64,000 nucleotides of DNA. It comes from Rhizobiales bacterium PAR1 (GTDB taxonomy: Bacteria > Pseudomonadota > Alphaproteobacteria > Rhizobiales > Beijerinckiaceae). Shown one piece after another: positions 53,047 to 63,633 of the stretch. The translations under genes were made by a program, and so were the position numbers. Positions within the stretch are counted from its first letter, which is position 1. Each line of letters opens with the position of its first letter. The stretch covers positions 147,015 to 211,014 of the forward strand of contig NKIW01000006.1 of NCBI GenBank assembly GCA_002256205.1, given 5' to 3'. The notes under the pieces are model-generated. The model was not told the DNA's origin. It saw only the letters and a list, made by a program, of their open reading frames with translations, and did not search any database.

Positions 53047-56000
53047 TTATACACCGGGCGCGCGCCGTAAATCGAGCGTCATCGGAAATTCGCGGTGGGT
53101 CCGCTCGGTCGGGAGGGTATAATATCCCGGCGTATGGCCATTGGCAGCGAAACGGGCGAGCCGCCGCGCCTCTGCTTCATTACCGTTGACCGGGAAGGTG
53201 TCGTAGCTCCGCCCGCCGGGATGGGCGACGTGATAGACGCAGCCGCCAAGCGCCCGGCCGGACCATGTATCGAAGATATCGAAGGTCAGTGGGGCATCGA
53301 GCGGGAGCACGGGGTGGAGCGCCGAAGCCGGTTGCCAAGCCTTGTAGCGCACACCCGCGACCGCTTCGCCCCCGCCCACATTCGCCAGCGGCACGCGCCG
53401 GCCATTACACGCGACAGTGTAACGCTCGGGCGTCGCGGCGGTGAGCTTCACCTGGAGACGTTCCGTCGAGCTATCCGTGTAGCGGACCGTACCGCCGATC
53501 GCGCCGGTTTCGCCGAGGACATGCCAGGGTTCGAGCGCCTGCCGCAGCTCAAGATGCACACCCTCGTATTCCGCCTCGCCGCAGAAGGGAAAGCGGAACT
53601 CGGCCTGCGCCTTGAACCATTCCGCATTGAGCAGAAAACCATGTGCGGCGAGATCGGCCAGCACATCGGTAAAATCCTGCCAGACATAATGCGGCAGCAT
53701 GAAGCGATCATGCAGCGCTGTGCCCCAGCGCGTGAGATCCCCCGTTGCGGGCGTATGCCAGAAGCGGGCGATGATCGCGCGGATCAGGAGTTGCTGGGCA
53801 AGGCTCATGCGCGGATCGGGCGGCATTTCGAAGCCGCGAAACTCGACAAGACCGAGCCTTCCGGTCGGACCATCCGGCGAGAAGAGCTTGTCGATGCAGA
53901 TCTCGGCGCGATGGGTGTTGCCCGAGGAATCGGTCAGGATATTGCGCAGCAGGCGATCCGTGAGCCACGGTGCGGGCGGGGTGCCGCGTCCCGGCGCGGG
54001 GATTTGCGCCAGCGCGATCTCCAGCTCATAGAGGCTGTCATGCCGCGCCTCGTCGATGCGCGGTGCCTGAGAGGTCGGGCCGATGAAGAGGCCGGAAAAG
54101 AGATAGGACAGCGCGGGGTGGCGATTCCAGTGCAGAATAAGGCTCGCGAGCAGATCGGGGCGGCGCAGGAACGGACTGTCGTTTGGGGTCACGCCGCCGA
54201 CAACGACGTGATTGCCGCCACCGGTGCCGCAATGCTTGCCGTCGATCATGAATTTATCGGCGCCAAGGCGGGTCTGGCGCGCCTCCTCATACACGGCGGA
54301 GGTGATCGCGACGCAATCGTCCCAGCTGTGCGCCGGGTGGATATTGACCTCGATCACGCCGGGATCGGGCGCGACACGGATCACATTGAGGCGCGGATCC
54401 TGCGGTGGGGCATAGCCCTCGATATGCACCGGCAGACCGAGACGATGCGCGGCGGTCTCCGCAGCATGCACCAGCGCAAGGTAATCCTCCAGCTTCGAGA
54501 CTGGCGGCATGAAGACACAGAGCCGCCCGTCCCGCGGCTCGACCGTGATCGCGGTGCGAATCGAACCATCGAGTTCTGCTTCGGGTGAGCCCTGCTCGAC
54601 GATGCCTTGCGTCGGGCTGGCGGCGGCGAAGCTTGCCTGTGCCTGCTCCGGATGCTGTGCCTTGCGGGTCGGCTCGATAGGCTTCACCTCGGGCAAGGGC
54701 GCGCGCGGCTCGGTCGGGTCGGTCGGGTGGATGAAGGGATATTGCGCCTCGGTGAGATGCGGCAGCGCGCCGAGCGGCAGGCGATAGCCCACGGGGCTGT
54801 CGCCGGGGGCAAGAAAGATATGTCCACGCCGGAGTTGCCAGCGCTCGGAGCGCCAGCGACGATTCTCCGTGGATTGGCTCTGCCACGGCTGGACGGGATG
54901 CAGGGTTTGTACCGGCAGCACGAACCCGACCGGCTCTGTGAGGCCGCGATTGAACACGGTCGCGATGCGGTGCCGTGCTTCGGGGTCTTTCAGCTCTGAA
55001 TTGGTGGGTGTCACGTTTGCGGGCAGGTTCGCTTCGCGCACCAGCCATTCAGCGGGGTCCTCGAAGGCTGGGAGAATGTAATCGGCCGCAAGATCAAGCT
55101 CCGTCGCCATTTCCTTCAGCAACGCCTCGGCCATCTGCGCGTTGGCGCCGGTTTTGGCGCCTTCCTCGGCGATGAGATCCGGGTTCTGCCAGATCGGCTG
55201 GCTATCGGTGCGCCAGTAGAGCGAGAAGGTCCAGCGTGGCAGGGTCTCGCCGGGGTACCATTTGCCCTGACCGTAATGCAGGAAGCCGCCCGGAGCGAAA
55301 CGCTCGCGCAGCCGGCGGATCAGCTTGTCGGCCAACGTGCGCTTGGTGGGGCCGACAGCGGCGGTGTTCCACTCCGCGCTCTCGAAATCGTCGATCGAGA
55401 CGAAGGTGGGTTCGCCCCCCATCGTGAGGCGCACGTCACCGTCTTTGAGCGCCTTGTCGACCTTATGGCCCAGCGCGTTGAGTTCGTCCCAAGCCGCATC
55501 TGAGAATGGCTTGGTGATGCGCGGATGCTCGGCGATGCGGCTCACCTGCATATCGAAGGCGAAATTCACCTCGGCGAAGCTCGCCATGCCACTGATCGGC
55601 GCAGCGTTGCGATAATGCGGGGTGGCGGCAAGCGGAATGTGGCTCTCGCCGGTCAGAAGGCCGCTCGTCGGGTCAAAGCCGATCCAGCCAGCGCCGGGCA
55701 GGTATACTTCGGTCCAGGCGTGGAGATCGGTGAAATCGACCTTGGTCCCGGAGGGGCCGTCGAGTGCTTCAAGGTCGGGTTTAAGCTGGATGAGGTAGCC
55801 CGAGACAAAGCGCGCGGCAAAACCGAGATGGCGCAGAAGCTGCACCAGCAGCCAGCTTGAGTCGCGGCAGGAGCCGCTCTGAAGCGTGAGTGTTTCCTCC
55901 GGTGTCTGGACGCCCGGCTCCATGCGGATGAGATATTGGATGTGGTTCGAGAGGCGCGCATTGAGGCCAACAAGAAAATCGATGGTGCGGGTTTCGACGC

Positions 56001-56406
56001 GCGGGATCGTCGCGAGAAACGCTGCGAGCGCGGGGCCAGCGGGTTCTGCTGTGCGGTAGATCGAGAGATCGGGTTCGAGATCCACCGGATACTCGAAGGG
56101 CCAGGTCTCGGCGTTGGTCTCGACGAAAAAGTCGAACGGGTTGTAGACCGTCATATCCGCGACGAGATCGACCTCGATCTTGAATTCGGTGACCGGCTCT
56201 GGAAAGACAAATCGCGCCAGCCAGTTGCCATAAGGGTCTTGCTGGTGATTGACGAAATGTCCACCCGGACTGACCTTCAGCGAGTGCGAGATCACCCGCG
56301 TGCGGCTGTGCGGTGCCGGGCGCAGGCGGATCACCTGCGGACCCAAGGTCACGGGCCGGTCGTAGCGGTAATGCGTCAGGTGGTGAATGCTGGCCTTGAT
56401 GGACAT
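53047..56406 (-). CDS. Transglutaminase - DUF2126 fusion protein
   Basis: 1119 residues. N-terminal transglutaminase domain with triad C180 (GSCRDSS), H229 ([14 protein letters not shown]) and D245 (FDPTSG), followed by a large DUF2126 domain (from about residue 290: [70 protein letters not shown]). DUF2126 has been proposed to be a glutamine-synthetase-like ligase. First gene of the unit and normal length for this fusion. The combination suggests ATP-dependent peptide bond formation balanced by a transglutaminase-like hydrolase; unproven. Confidence 0.88.
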   Translation of the reverse strand: MSIKASIHHLTHYRYDRPVTLGPQVIRLRPAPHSRTRVISHSLKVSPGGHFVNHQQDPYGNWLARFVFPEPVTEFKIEVDLVADMTVYNPFDFFVETNAETWPFEYPVDLEPDLSIYRTAEPAGPALAAFLATIPRVETRTIDFLVGLNARLSNHIQYLIRMEPGVQTPEETLTLQSGSCRDSSWLLVQLLRHLGFAARFVSGYLIQLKPDLEALDGPSGTKVDFTDLHAWTEVYLPGAGWIGFDPTSGLLTGESHIPLAATPHYRNAAPISGMASFAEVNFAFDMQVSRIAEHPRITKPFSDAAWDELNALGHKVDKALKDGDVRLTMGGEPTFVSIDDFESAEWNTAAVGPTKRTLADKLIRRLRERFAPGGFLHYGQGKWYPGETLPRWTFSLYWRTDSQPIWQNPDLIAEEGAKTGANAQMAEALLKEMATELDLAADYILPAFEDPAEWLVREANLPANVTPTNSELKDPEARHRIATVFNRGLTEPVGFVLPVQTLHPVQPWQSQSTENRRWRSERWQLRRGHIFLAPGDSPVGYRLPLGALPHLTEAQYPFIHPTDPTEPRAPLPEVKPIEPTRKAQHPEQAQASFAAASPTQGIVEQGSPEAELDGSIRTAITVEPRDGRLCVFMPPVSKLEDYLALVHAAETAAHRLGLPVHIEGYAPPQDPRLNVIRVAPDPGVIEVNIHPAHSWDDCVAITSAVYEEARQTRLGADKFMIDGKHCGTGGGNHVVVGGVTPNDSPFLRRPDLLASLILHWNRHPALSYLFSGLFIGPTSQAPRIDEARHDSLYELEIALAQIPAPGRGTPPAPWLTDRLLRNILTDSSGNTHRAEICIDKLFSPDGPTGRLGLVEFRGFEMPPDPRMSLAQQLLIRAIIARFWHTPATGDLTRWGTALHDRFMLPHYVWQDFTDVLADLAAHGFLLNAEWFKAQAEFRFPFCGEAEYEGVHLELRQALEPWHVLGETGAIGGTVRYTDSSTERLQVKLTAATPERYTVACNGRRVPLANVGGGEAVAGVRYKAWQPASALHPVLPLDAPLTFDIFDTWSGRALGGCVYHVAHPGGRSYDTFPVNGNEAEARRLARFAANGHTPGYYTLPTERTHREFPMTLDLRRAPGV

Positions 56407-56677
56407 GCAACGAGCCTATCGGTGAAAAAAGCCGGTCCTGCAGGCAAGCCAGCGGAGCGTTCCGCCAACTCAACAGGAATGCACCACCGGGAGCAAGCGC
56501 GATGCCAAAGCCGGAGGCATATTAGCCTGTGCAACGGCCATCCTGCTCGCCGCGCACCCTCCCAATTGCCGATGCGGTGCAATCTTCCGCCTCCGCGCCA
56601 CATCGGTTACAAGGCTCTCCAAGAACAGACGTTCCCAGCACATCGTTCGGTGTGTTGGCCGAGTCAGGGAGAGTGAC

Positions 56678-58624
56678 ATGTCCGAGAAGGTTTATGACGT
56701 TCCTGCCGAGTGGCAGAGCCGCGCTTATGTCGACAATGCGAAGTACCTCGAAAAGTACGCTGCGTCGGTGAAGGACGCGGAAGCGTTCTGGGCCGAGGAA
56801 GGCAAGCGTCTCGACTGGTTCCGCCCCTATACCCGCGCTAAGAACACCTCGTTCGAGCCGGGTAATGTCTCGATCAAGTGGTTTGAGGACGGCACCACTA
56901 ACGTTTCCTATAACTGCGTCGATCGCCACCTCGCCAAGCGCGCCAATCAGGTCGCGATCATCTGGGAAGGGGACGATCCCAAGGATTCGAAATCGGTGAC
57001 CTATGCGGAGCTCCACCGCGAGGTTTGCCGCATGGCCAACGTCTTCAAGGCGAATGGCGTCAAGAAGGGCGACCGCGTCACCATTTACCTGCCGATGATC
57101 CTTGAAGCGGCCTATGCGATGCTCGCCTGCACCCGAATCGGTGCGGTGCATTCCATTGTCTTCGGCGGCTTCTCGCCGGATGCGATCTCGGGCCGTATCG
57201 AGGATTGCGAATCGAAGATCGTGATCACTGCCGATGAAGGCCTGCGCGGCGGCAAGCACGTCCATCTCAAGAAGAATGTCGATGTCGCCTGCAACAAGGT
57301 GCATCCGAACGTCGACAAGGTGATCGTCGTCAAGCACACCGGTGGCCATGTCACCATGCAGCCGGGCCGCGATGTCTGGTATCACGAGGAAGCGGCGAAG
57401 GTTTCCGACCATTGCCCGCCGGTCGAGATGAATGCGGAAGACCCGCTGTTCATCCTCTACACCTCGGGCTCGACCGGCAAGCCGAAGGGCGTGATGCACA
57501 CCACCGGCGGCTACCTCACCTATGCCGCGATGACGCATCAGTACGTCTTCGATTATCATGATGGTGATATCTACTGGTGCACGGCGGACGTGGGCTGGGT
57601 CACTGGCCATAGCTACATCGTCTATGGCCCGCTCGCCAACGGCGCGACCACGCTGATGTTCGAGGGCGTGCCGAACTATCCGTCGATGGCGCGTTTCTGG
57701 GAAGTGATCGACAAGCACAAGGTTTCGGTCTTCTACACCGCCCCGACCGCGATTCGGTCGCTGATGGGTGCCGGTGAGGAGATGGTCAAGAAGACCTCGC
57801 GTTCCTCGCTGCGTCTCCTCGGGTCTGTTGGCGAGCCGATCAATCCGGAAGCCTGGGAATGGTATTACAACGTTGTCGGCGATGGCCGATGCCCGATCGT
57901 TGACACCTGGTGGCAGACGGAAACCGGCGGCATCCTCATCACGCCGTTGCCGGGCGCGACCAAGCTGAAGCCGGGTTCAGCTACCCGTCCGTTCTTCGGC
58001 GTGAAGCCGGAAATCGTCGACGCCGAGGGCAAGGTGCTTGAAGGTGCTTGCGAAGGCAACCTTGTGATCGCCGATGCCTGGCCGGGCATGATGCGCACCG
58101 TTTATGGTGACCACAAGCGCTTCATGGAAACCTACTTCTCGGCCTATCCGGGCAAGTATTTCACCGGTGACGGCTGCCGCCGTGACGCCGATGGCTACTA
58201 CTGGATCACGGGCCGCGTCGATGACGTGATCAATGTTTCGGGTCACCGCATGGGCACGGCGGAAGTCGAATCGGCGCTCGTGGCGCATGAGGCGGTGTCG
58301 GAAGCGGCGGTCGTCGGCTATCCGCATGATATCAAGGGTCAGGGCATCTATGCCTATGTCACGCTGATGAACGGCCTTCAGCCGTCCGACGATCTGCGCA
58401 AGGCGCTGGTCACCACGGTGCGGAATGAAATCGGTCCGATCGCAACGCCGGACAAGATCCAGTTCGCGCCGGGTCTGCCGAAGACCCGTTCAGGCAAGAT
58501 CATGCGCCGCATCCTGCGCAAGATCGCCGAAGACGATTTTGGCGCGCTGGGCGATACCTCGACGCTGGCCGATCCGTCGGTCGTCGACGATCTGATCGAG
58601 AACCGGCAGAACAAGCGCGGGTAA
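56678..58624 (+). CDS. acs: Acetyl-CoA synthetase
   Basis: 648 residues, AMP-forming acetate-CoA ligase. P-loop [12 protein letters not shown], the Acs-type [29 protein letters not shown], and the C-terminal [11 protein letters not shown] with K607, the lysine that acetylation inactivates in homologues. It feeds acetate into central metabolism. It stands alone and ends in a clear terminator. ATG 56678 follows GGGAG. The upstream 271-base gap to the divergent DUF2126 gene holds its promoter; I saw no confident hexamers. Confidence 0.97.
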   Translation: MSEKVYDVPAEWQSRAYVDNAKYLEKYAASVKDAEAFWAEEGKRLDWFRPYTRAKNTSFEPGNVSIKWFEDGTTNVSYNCVDRHLAKRANQVAIIWEGDDPKDSKSVTYAELHREVCRMANVFKANGVKKGDRVTIYLPMILEAAYAMLACTRIGAVHSIVFGGFSPDAISGRIEDCESKIVITADEGLRGGKHVHLKKNVDVACNKVHPNVDKVIVVKHTGGHVTMQPGRDVWYHEEAAKVSDHCPPVEMNAEDPLFILYTSGSTGKPKGVMHTTGGYLTYAAMTHQYVFDYHDGDIYWCTADVGWVTGHSYIVYGPLANGATTLMFEGVPNYPSMARFWEVIDKHKVSVFYTAPTAIRSLMGAGEEMVKKTSRSSLRLLGSVGEPINPEAWEWYYNVVGDGRCPIVDTWWQTETGGILITPLPGATKLKPGSATRPFFGVKPEIVDAEGKVLEGACEGNLVIADAWPGMMRTVYGDHKRFMETYFSAYPGKYFTGDGCRRDADGYYWITGRVDDVINVSGHRMGTAEVESALVAHEAVSEAAVVGYPHDIKGQGIYAYVTLMNGLQPSDDLRKALVTTVRNEIGPIATPDKIQFAPGLPKTRSGKIMRRILRKIAEDDFGALGDTSTLADPSVVDDLIENRQNKRG

Positions 58625-58646
58625 GCGCTTTTGGGTCACAGCATTC

Positions 58647-58670
58647 AAGGCGCCTTCGGGCGCCTTTTTT
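58647..58670 (+). terminator. Rho-independent terminator of acs
   Basis: A stem AAGGCGCC/GGCGCCTT with a TTCG tetraloop, then TTTT, 22 bases after the acs stop. A textbook intrinsic terminator. Confidence 0.93.
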
Positions 58671-58786
58671 GTTGTCGATGCGCGATGTTTTTACGCTCTG
58701 TTTACGGTGACAAAGGGTTATCGCGCGCCGGCAAGGTCTGGGAAAGAATTTGAGGGCTTCCTGATCCCGTCAAGGGAGTTTTGACC

Positions 58787-59305
58787 ATGATCCAGTTGCG
58801 TATCCTCGCGCTTTCCGTGCTCGCCTTCGCGTTTTTCCCTTTCGCCAGCGGGCAGGTCTCGGCACGGGAACTGATCTCGCTGCCGACGGGCTATGAGCCG
58901 GGTTCCGTGGTGGTTTCGACGCGCCAGCGGATGCTCTATTTCATCAATGGCGATGGTACGGCTGTGCGTTACCGCGTTGCCGTCGGGATGCCAGGCAAGC
59001 AGTGGTTCGGAACACGGCTGATTGATGGCAAGCACATCCAGCCGGCGTGGTCGCCTCCGGCGGAAGTCAAGCGCGCCAAGCCCGGCTTGCCGGATGTGAT
59101 TGCCGGCGGGGCGCCGAACAATCCGATGGGCGCGGGCGCATTGACGATCTCGCCGGGTGAATACGCCATTCACGGCACCTCGGCCTCGATGCGCGCCTCG
59201 ATCGGCTCCTACGCCTCGTTCGGCTGTATTCGCATGCTCGACGAGGATGTGCTGGACCTGATGCCACGCGTGAAGGTGGGTGCGCGCATTCACGTTGTGC
59301 CGTAG
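58787..59305 (+). CDS. L,D-transpeptidase (YkuD family)
   Basis: 172 residues. Signal peptide at residues 1-25 (MIQLRILALSVLAFAFFPFA...), then a YkuD domain: VVVSTRQRMLYFINGDGTAVRYRVAVGMPGK, PGLPDVIAGGAPNNPMGAGAL, YAIHGTS, and the active-site YASFGCIRM. The residue before GCIR is Phe where many family members carry His (S/T-H-G-C); other proteins of the family also vary here. It acts in the periplasm on peptidoglycan cross-links or lipoprotein attachment. ATG 58787 has GGGAG at good spacing. Confidence 0.9.
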   Translation: MIQLRILALSVLAFAFFPFASGQVSARELISLPTGYEPGSVVVSTRQRMLYFINGDGTAVRYRVAVGMPGKQWFGTRLIDGKHIQPAWSPPAEVKRAKPGLPDVIAGGAPNNPMGAGALTISPGEYAIHGTSASMRASIGSYASFGCIRMLDEDVLDLMPRVKVGARIHVVP

Positions 59306-59360
59306 GGCAACCTAAAAGTTCGTCTTCTGCGCAGAGAATTGCTTTTCGGCCCGGCCAGTC

Positions 59361-59573
59361 TCAAAAATCGCTGGCGATACCTTTGACTTCCCAATCGTCG
59401 TAACGCACGGGGTCCTTGCCGCCGCGGCCCTTGATCTCGCGCACGCGGGCGAGGTCGGCCTCACGAGCCTCGAGCGCAGCTTTCCGCACCTGAGCTTCCG
59501 CCAGTGCGCGTTCGGCAGCTGGCGAGAGGGCGCGGGGTGTTGTCTGCGGCTCGGATTTCGGTTCGTCTGACAT
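59361..59573 (-). CDS. DUF1674 protein (SDHAF4 family, succinate dehydrogenase assembly factor)
   Basis: 70 residues. The family hallmark is the C-terminus GRGGKDPVRYDDWEVKGIASDF; it is preceded by an Ala/Arg/Glu-rich helix (LSPAAERALAEAQVRKAALEARE). The mitochondrial relative SDHAF4 binds flavinylated succinate dehydrogenase A. The frame is open upstream, but the Met at 59573 (MSDEPKSEPQ) with a purine-rich site gives the expected length. Confidence 0.85.
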   Translation of the reverse strand: MSDEPKSEPQTTPRALSPAAERALAEAQVRKAALEAREADLARVREIKGRGGKDPVRYDDWEVKGIASDF

Positions 59574-59683
59574 CGCGCTTCTCTCTCCGCCTCGCTCTTG
59601 CCCGCCGACTTTCGCCTGCCGACTTTCGCCGCTTGGCCCGACATAGTACAGCGGGGGTGAAACCGCCAGAGTTCCGGACACCG

Positions 59684-60406
59684 ATGCGCCTGACGACAGA
59701 AGACCTTCTCGCCCGCGTGCTCTATCGCGACACTGATATGCTGGTGCTCGACAAGCCGGCGGGCATTGCCGTGCACAAGGGGCCGAAGGGCGGCGTGACG
59801 CTGGATGAGTTCCTCCCCGATCTGACCTTTGGCAATGCCGATATTCCGCAGCTGGCGCATCGGCTGGACCGGGAGACCACCGGCTGTCTTGTGCTCGGGC
59901 GGCACAAGAATGCGCTCAAGCACCTCGGCGCGATGTTCGCTGATGGCCGGATGTCCAAGACCTATTGCGCGCTCGTCTGCGGTGCGCCGAAAGAGGATTC
60001 CGGGCGCATCGATCTGCCGCTGATGCGCCGGAGCCATGACAAGCGCTCGTGGTGGATGAAGGTCGATCCGGCGGGCGATCCGTCATTTACGCGTTACCGG
60101 GTGCTCGGGCGGGCCGATGGTCTCGCATTCGTGGCGCTTCAGCCGGAGACAGGGCGCACGCACCAGCTTCGCGTGCATTGCGCCGCGATGGGGTGGCCGA
60201 TCGCCGGGGACAAGATCTATGGCGGGGACCGTGCGATGGCGGCTTCGCGTGCGCTTCAGCTTCATGCGGTGCGGATCGTTATCCCCACGGTGCGGGACAA
60301 ACCGCCGATCCGCGTGACGGCGCCGCTTCCCTCGGCTATGACAACCTTTGTAAACGCGCTTGATCTCTCCGCCGAAGGGCTCGCAACCTTGCCGGACGCG
60401 CTGTAA
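59684..60406 (+). CDS. RluA-family pseudouridine synthase
   Basis: 240 residues from ATG 59684 (a GTG at 59657 is possible). The active-site motif is HRLDRETTGCLVLGR with the catalytic Asp, preceded by LVLDKPAGIAVHKG and followed by TGRTHQLRVHCAAMGWPIAGDKIYGG. It isomerises uridine in rRNA or tRNA. No N-terminal S4 domain, so it is close to RluA or TruC-like members. Divergent from the DUF1674 gene and 11 bases before rsmB. Confidence 0.92.
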   Translation: MRLTTEDLLARVLYRDTDMLVLDKPAGIAVHKGPKGGVTLDEFLPDLTFGNADIPQLAHRLDRETTGCLVLGRHKNALKHLGAMFADGRMSKTYCALVCGAPKEDSGRIDLPLMRRSHDKRSWWMKVDPAGDPSFTRYRVLGRADGLAFVALQPETGRTHQLRVHCAAMGWPIAGDKIYGGDRAMAASRALQLHAVRIVIPTVRDKPPIRVTAPLPSAMTTFVNALDLSAEGLATLPDAL

Positions 60407-60417
60407 ATTCGCCTCAT

Positions 60418-61785
60418 GTGGGAAATGATTTTTTGACCTCGCCTTCTTCTTCCCCGTCCGCCGGTCGGCGTGGCACGAAACCCCAGCGCGACGTTGCAGG
60501 CCTTGGCGCGCGCCGCCTTGCCACCAACGCGGTGCGGCGGGCCATCCGCGAGCGCCGGACGTTGGATGAGGCCCTGGCGCTCTCCACGGGCAATGCGGGT
60601 CGGCTTTCGGATGCGGATTTCGGGCTCGCACGGGCGATTGCCACCGTGACTTTTCGCCGGATGGGGACAATCCGTGCGGCGTTGCTGGCGCGGCTCAGTA
60701 ACGGCGCGCTGCCGGATGCCGGTATTCTCGCCGAGGCGATGCTGACCGGCGCTGCCCAGATCCTTTTCATGGATGTGCCGGACCATGCGGCGGTGGACCT
60801 TGCGGTGGAGCTTGCCAAATCCGATCGGCTGGCGATGCATTACGCGCCGCTTGCCAACGCTGTTCTGCGGCGCATCGCCAGTGATAAGGCGAGCATCGTC
60901 GCCGCGGCGGCAGACGGGCATCTCGATACGCCGGAATGGCTTGCGGCGCGCTGGAGTGCGGCCTATGGCGCGGAGAATGCGGCGGCGATTGCCGCGATGC
61001 ACGCCCAGCCACCGCATGTGGATCTGACGGCTTTTGGCGATCCGGCGGCGTTGGCAACGGCCGTGGGGGGTATTCTCCTGCCCTCAGGCTCGGTCCGGCT
61101 GCAAACGTCGGAATCGGTTTCGAACTTGCAGGGATACACCGAGGGTGTGTTTCAGGTGCAGGATGCCGCGAGCGCCCTGCCGGCGCGCCTTGTCGGCGCA
61201 AATGCGGGAATGCGCATTCTCGATCTCTGTGCCGCGCCCGGCGGCAAGACCGCGCAGTTGGCTGCGTCCGGCGCCGAGGTGATCGCTGTCGAGCGCAGCG
61301 CCCAGCGTGCTGAACGGCTCACGGAAAACCTAGCGCGCCTCAAACTCGCCGCCGAACTCGTCATCGGCGACGCTGGCGCTTACGAGGGCGGGCCGTTCGA
61401 TGCCGTGCTGCTCGATGCGCCCTGTTCCGCCACCGGGACGATCCGCCGTCATCCGGAAATTGCCTGGACCAAGCGGCTTGAGGATATTTTCGCGCTGGCG
61501 AAACAGCAGGAACGGCTGATCGCCCATGCTGCCAGCCTCGTCAAACCGGGCGGCACTTTCGTTTATTCCACCTGCTCGCTGGAACGTGAGGAGGGCGAAC
61601 GCCAGATTTCCCGTTGGCTTTCGGGCGTAAAAGGCTTTGCGGTGGTGCCTGTGAATCCGGGTGAACTCGGGGTTGAGCCGGCTTCGATCACGGCCGAAGG
61701 TTTTCTCAGGGTTCTGCCATCGCACTTCGGGGCGTTTGGCGGCATGGACGGCTTTTTTGCCGCACGGTTGCGCCGCCTCGCCTGA
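60418..61785 (+). CDS. rsmB: 16S rRNA m5C967 methyltransferase (RsmB family)
   Basis: 455 residues. N-terminal NusB-like domain (ARRLATNAVRRAIRERRTLDEALAL...) and C-terminal SAM methyltransferase domain: LDLCAAPGGKTAQLAASGAEVIAVE, the catalytic DAPCSATGTIRRHPEIAW and the releasing YSTCSLEREEGE cysteine. Starts at GTG 60418; an internal TTG at about 60433 is an alternative. Precedes the heparinase-like gene, as often seen in Rhizobiales. Confidence 0.93.
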   Translation: MGNDFLTSPSSSPSAGRRGTKPQRDVAGLGARRLATNAVRRAIRERRTLDEALALSTGNAGRLSDADFGLARAIATVTFRRMGTIRAALLARLSNGALPDAGILAEAMLTGAAQILFMDVPDHAAVDLAVELAKSDRLAMHYAPLANAVLRRIASDKASIVAAAADGHLDTPEWLAARWSAAYGAENAAAIAAMHAQPPHVDLTAFGDPAALATAVGGILLPSGSVRLQTSESVSNLQGYTEGVFQVQDAASALPARLVGANAGMRILDLCAAPGGKTAQLAASGAEVIAVERSAQRAERLTENLARLKLAAELVIGDAGAYEGGPFDAVLLDAPCSATGTIRRHPEIAWTKRLEDIFALAKQQERLIAHAASLVKPGGTFVYSTCSLEREEGERQISRWLSGVKGFAVVPVNPGELGVEPASITAEGFLRVLPSHFGAFGGMDGFFAARLRRLA

Positions 61786-61821
61786 TGCGACAAAAAGGCC
61801 CTCAAAGGAGAACCGGCACGC

Positions 61822-63522
61822 GTGACGGCCGAATCGTTTGATCATTTGCCGGTAGATCGGGGAGCCGGTCTGCGCGCGCGCCTGAGGCGGTTGATGCTGC
61901 GCTGGCGGCTGGCTTATGCTCGCACGCGGCTCGGGCGCTGGCGGCAGGCGGCCACGCGGTTTGTGCTTGTTCCGCCGCATCTCCACCTTGCCGATCCCAG
62001 TGTCGCGGCGGATTTTCTGACCGGCCAGATCGTACTGGCGGGGCGCAGCCTGTTGGCGGGTGGTCGCTCGCCCTTCGATCTTCCCCCGCCCGGAACTGCT
62101 TTTGCACAGGCCCTGCACGGTTTTGGCTGGCTGCGCCACTTTGAAGCGAGCGCCGACCCGGCGATCCGCGACGGCGCGAGGCAGCTTGTCGTGCAATGGC
62201 TCGATCGCCGGGAGGCCGGGCAACTTGGCGAGGCCGATGCCCCGGAGACGATTCCGCGTCGGGTGGTTGCCTGGGTGACACATTCGACCCTTCTGGCAGA
62301 GAAGGTCGATTTTGCGACCTATCGCCGCCTGATCCTGCACCTCGCGCGTGACGCGGCGGTGCTTCAGGTTCTGGCCCGGCGTTCTGATATCGGGATGCGG
62401 CAGCTGGATGCCGCCGTGGCGCTGCTGTTCTACGCGCTCTCGCTCGACAGGCCCGATTCCGCCGTCCGGCAGGCCGAAGGGCTGGTTGTTGCCGCCATTC
62501 GCGCCTCGATTCTGCCCGACGGGGGCCCCCGAAGCCGCAATGCCGGCAGGCTGGTCGGGATTGTCGCAAACCTCATCCCACTGCTGGCTCTCTATCGCGC
62601 GCGGCAACTGCCCGTGCCGGAGTTTCTCAACCCGGCGATTGCCCGCATGGTTGGTTTCATCCGAATGATGCAGCACCCGGATGGCGGTCTTGCGCTGTTC
62701 AATGGCGCGGGCCTTGCGACGCGCGATCTTGTCGCGGAAGTCACACGCTTTGGCGCGGGACGGGTCGCGCGGCTCGATTCCGCGCCGGATACCGGCTTCG
62801 AGCGGCTCGAAAACGAGCATGGGGTGTTGATCGCCGATGCTGGCGTCCTCCCGCAAGGTGGTTTCGCTGGCGAGGCGGGTGCAAGCGCGCTGGCCTTTGA
62901 ATTTTCAACGAAATTCGATCGTCTCATCGTCAATTGCGGCATTCCCCAGTCTGCCGAGGGCGAAGTTGCACAGAGTTTCCGGGCTGGGCCGGCTCATAGC
63001 TCGGTATTGATCGACGATATCGCGCTTGGGGTGGTACTGCCCGCCACCGATGCCTTTGGCCGGTCGGAATTGCGCGTGTTTTCTGCGGATGAAAACACCG
63101 TGCCGCAGCGCGAGGCGGGGAGCCTGATCATCGGCCATCGCGGGCTTCGCGCCCGCACCGGTTATGTTGTTGAACGACACCTGACGCTGATGCCGGATGG
63201 CGGCGGGCTCTTCGGGTTCGACCGGTTTCTTGATCTTGACGGCGCAGGCGGCAATCGCCGCGTCACGCTGGCGTTTCACTTGCACCCGCGTGTCTTGCCG
63301 GTGCTGCTCTCGCGGCAGGATTCGATCGTGCTGCGCCTGCCGCATCAGGTGCCGGGCCGCGATGTCTGGCTCTTCGAAGCGCCGGGCATTGCGCTTCACC
63401 TTGAGGAGAGCCGCTGCTTCGAGCAGGACATGATGCTGCCCAAGACCGAGGCGATCATTCTCGATATGGCGATCTCCGGGACGACCGAGATCCACTGGCG
63501 CCTCACGCCCTATCGCGGCTGA
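61822..63522 (+). CDS. Heparinase II/III family protein
   Basis: 566 residues. N-terminal all-helical (alpha/alpha toroid) region with the family pattern FAQALHGFGWLRHFEASADPAIRDGARQLVVQWLDR, and a C-terminal beta-sandwich (GPAHSSVLIDDIALGVV, VVERHLTLMPDGGGLFGFDRFLD). Related proteins are polysaccharide lyases, but the alphaproteobacterial rsmB-linked group has no proven substrate. No signal peptide was seen at the start, which begins 36 bases after rsmB. Confidence 0.88.
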   Translation: MTAESFDHLPVDRGAGLRARLRRLMLRWRLAYARTRLGRWRQAATRFVLVPPHLHLADPSVAADFLTGQIVLAGRSLLAGGRSPFDLPPPGTAFAQALHGFGWLRHFEASADPAIRDGARQLVVQWLDRREAGQLGEADAPETIPRRVVAWVTHSTLLAEKVDFATYRRLILHLARDAAVLQVLARRSDIGMRQLDAAVALLFYALSLDRPDSAVRQAEGLVVAAIRASILPDGGPRSRNAGRLVGIVANLIPLLALYRARQLPVPEFLNPAIARMVGFIRMMQHPDGGLALFNGAGLATRDLVAEVTRFGAGRVARLDSAPDTGFERLENEHGVLIADAGVLPQGGFAGEAGASALAFEFSTKFDRLIVNCGIPQSAEGEVAQSFRAGPAHSSVLIDDIALGVVLPATDAFGRSELRVFSADENTVPQREAGSLIIGHRGLRARTGYVVERHLTLMPDGGGLFGFDRFLDLDGAGGNRRVTLAFHLHPRVLPVLLSRQDSIVLRLPHQVPGRDVWLFEAPGIALHLEESRCFEQDMMLPKTEAIILDMAISGTTEIHWRLTPYRG

Positions 63523-63633
63523 GCGCGGTAAAAAACGCTTATCCGGATAATATTTGTGCATTGCGGCATGGTGCGGGGCGGCCCCCTGTGCTATCGGCCT
63601 CGCCCATCAAGCCAATCCTCCGGAGTTCTCCTG

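Noticed and set aside
51427-53070. 547-codon open frame antisense to the ATP-grasp/alpha-E gene
   Set aside because: Shadow of a strongly supported gene with complete domains on the other strand; composition is typical of antisense GC-rich frames.
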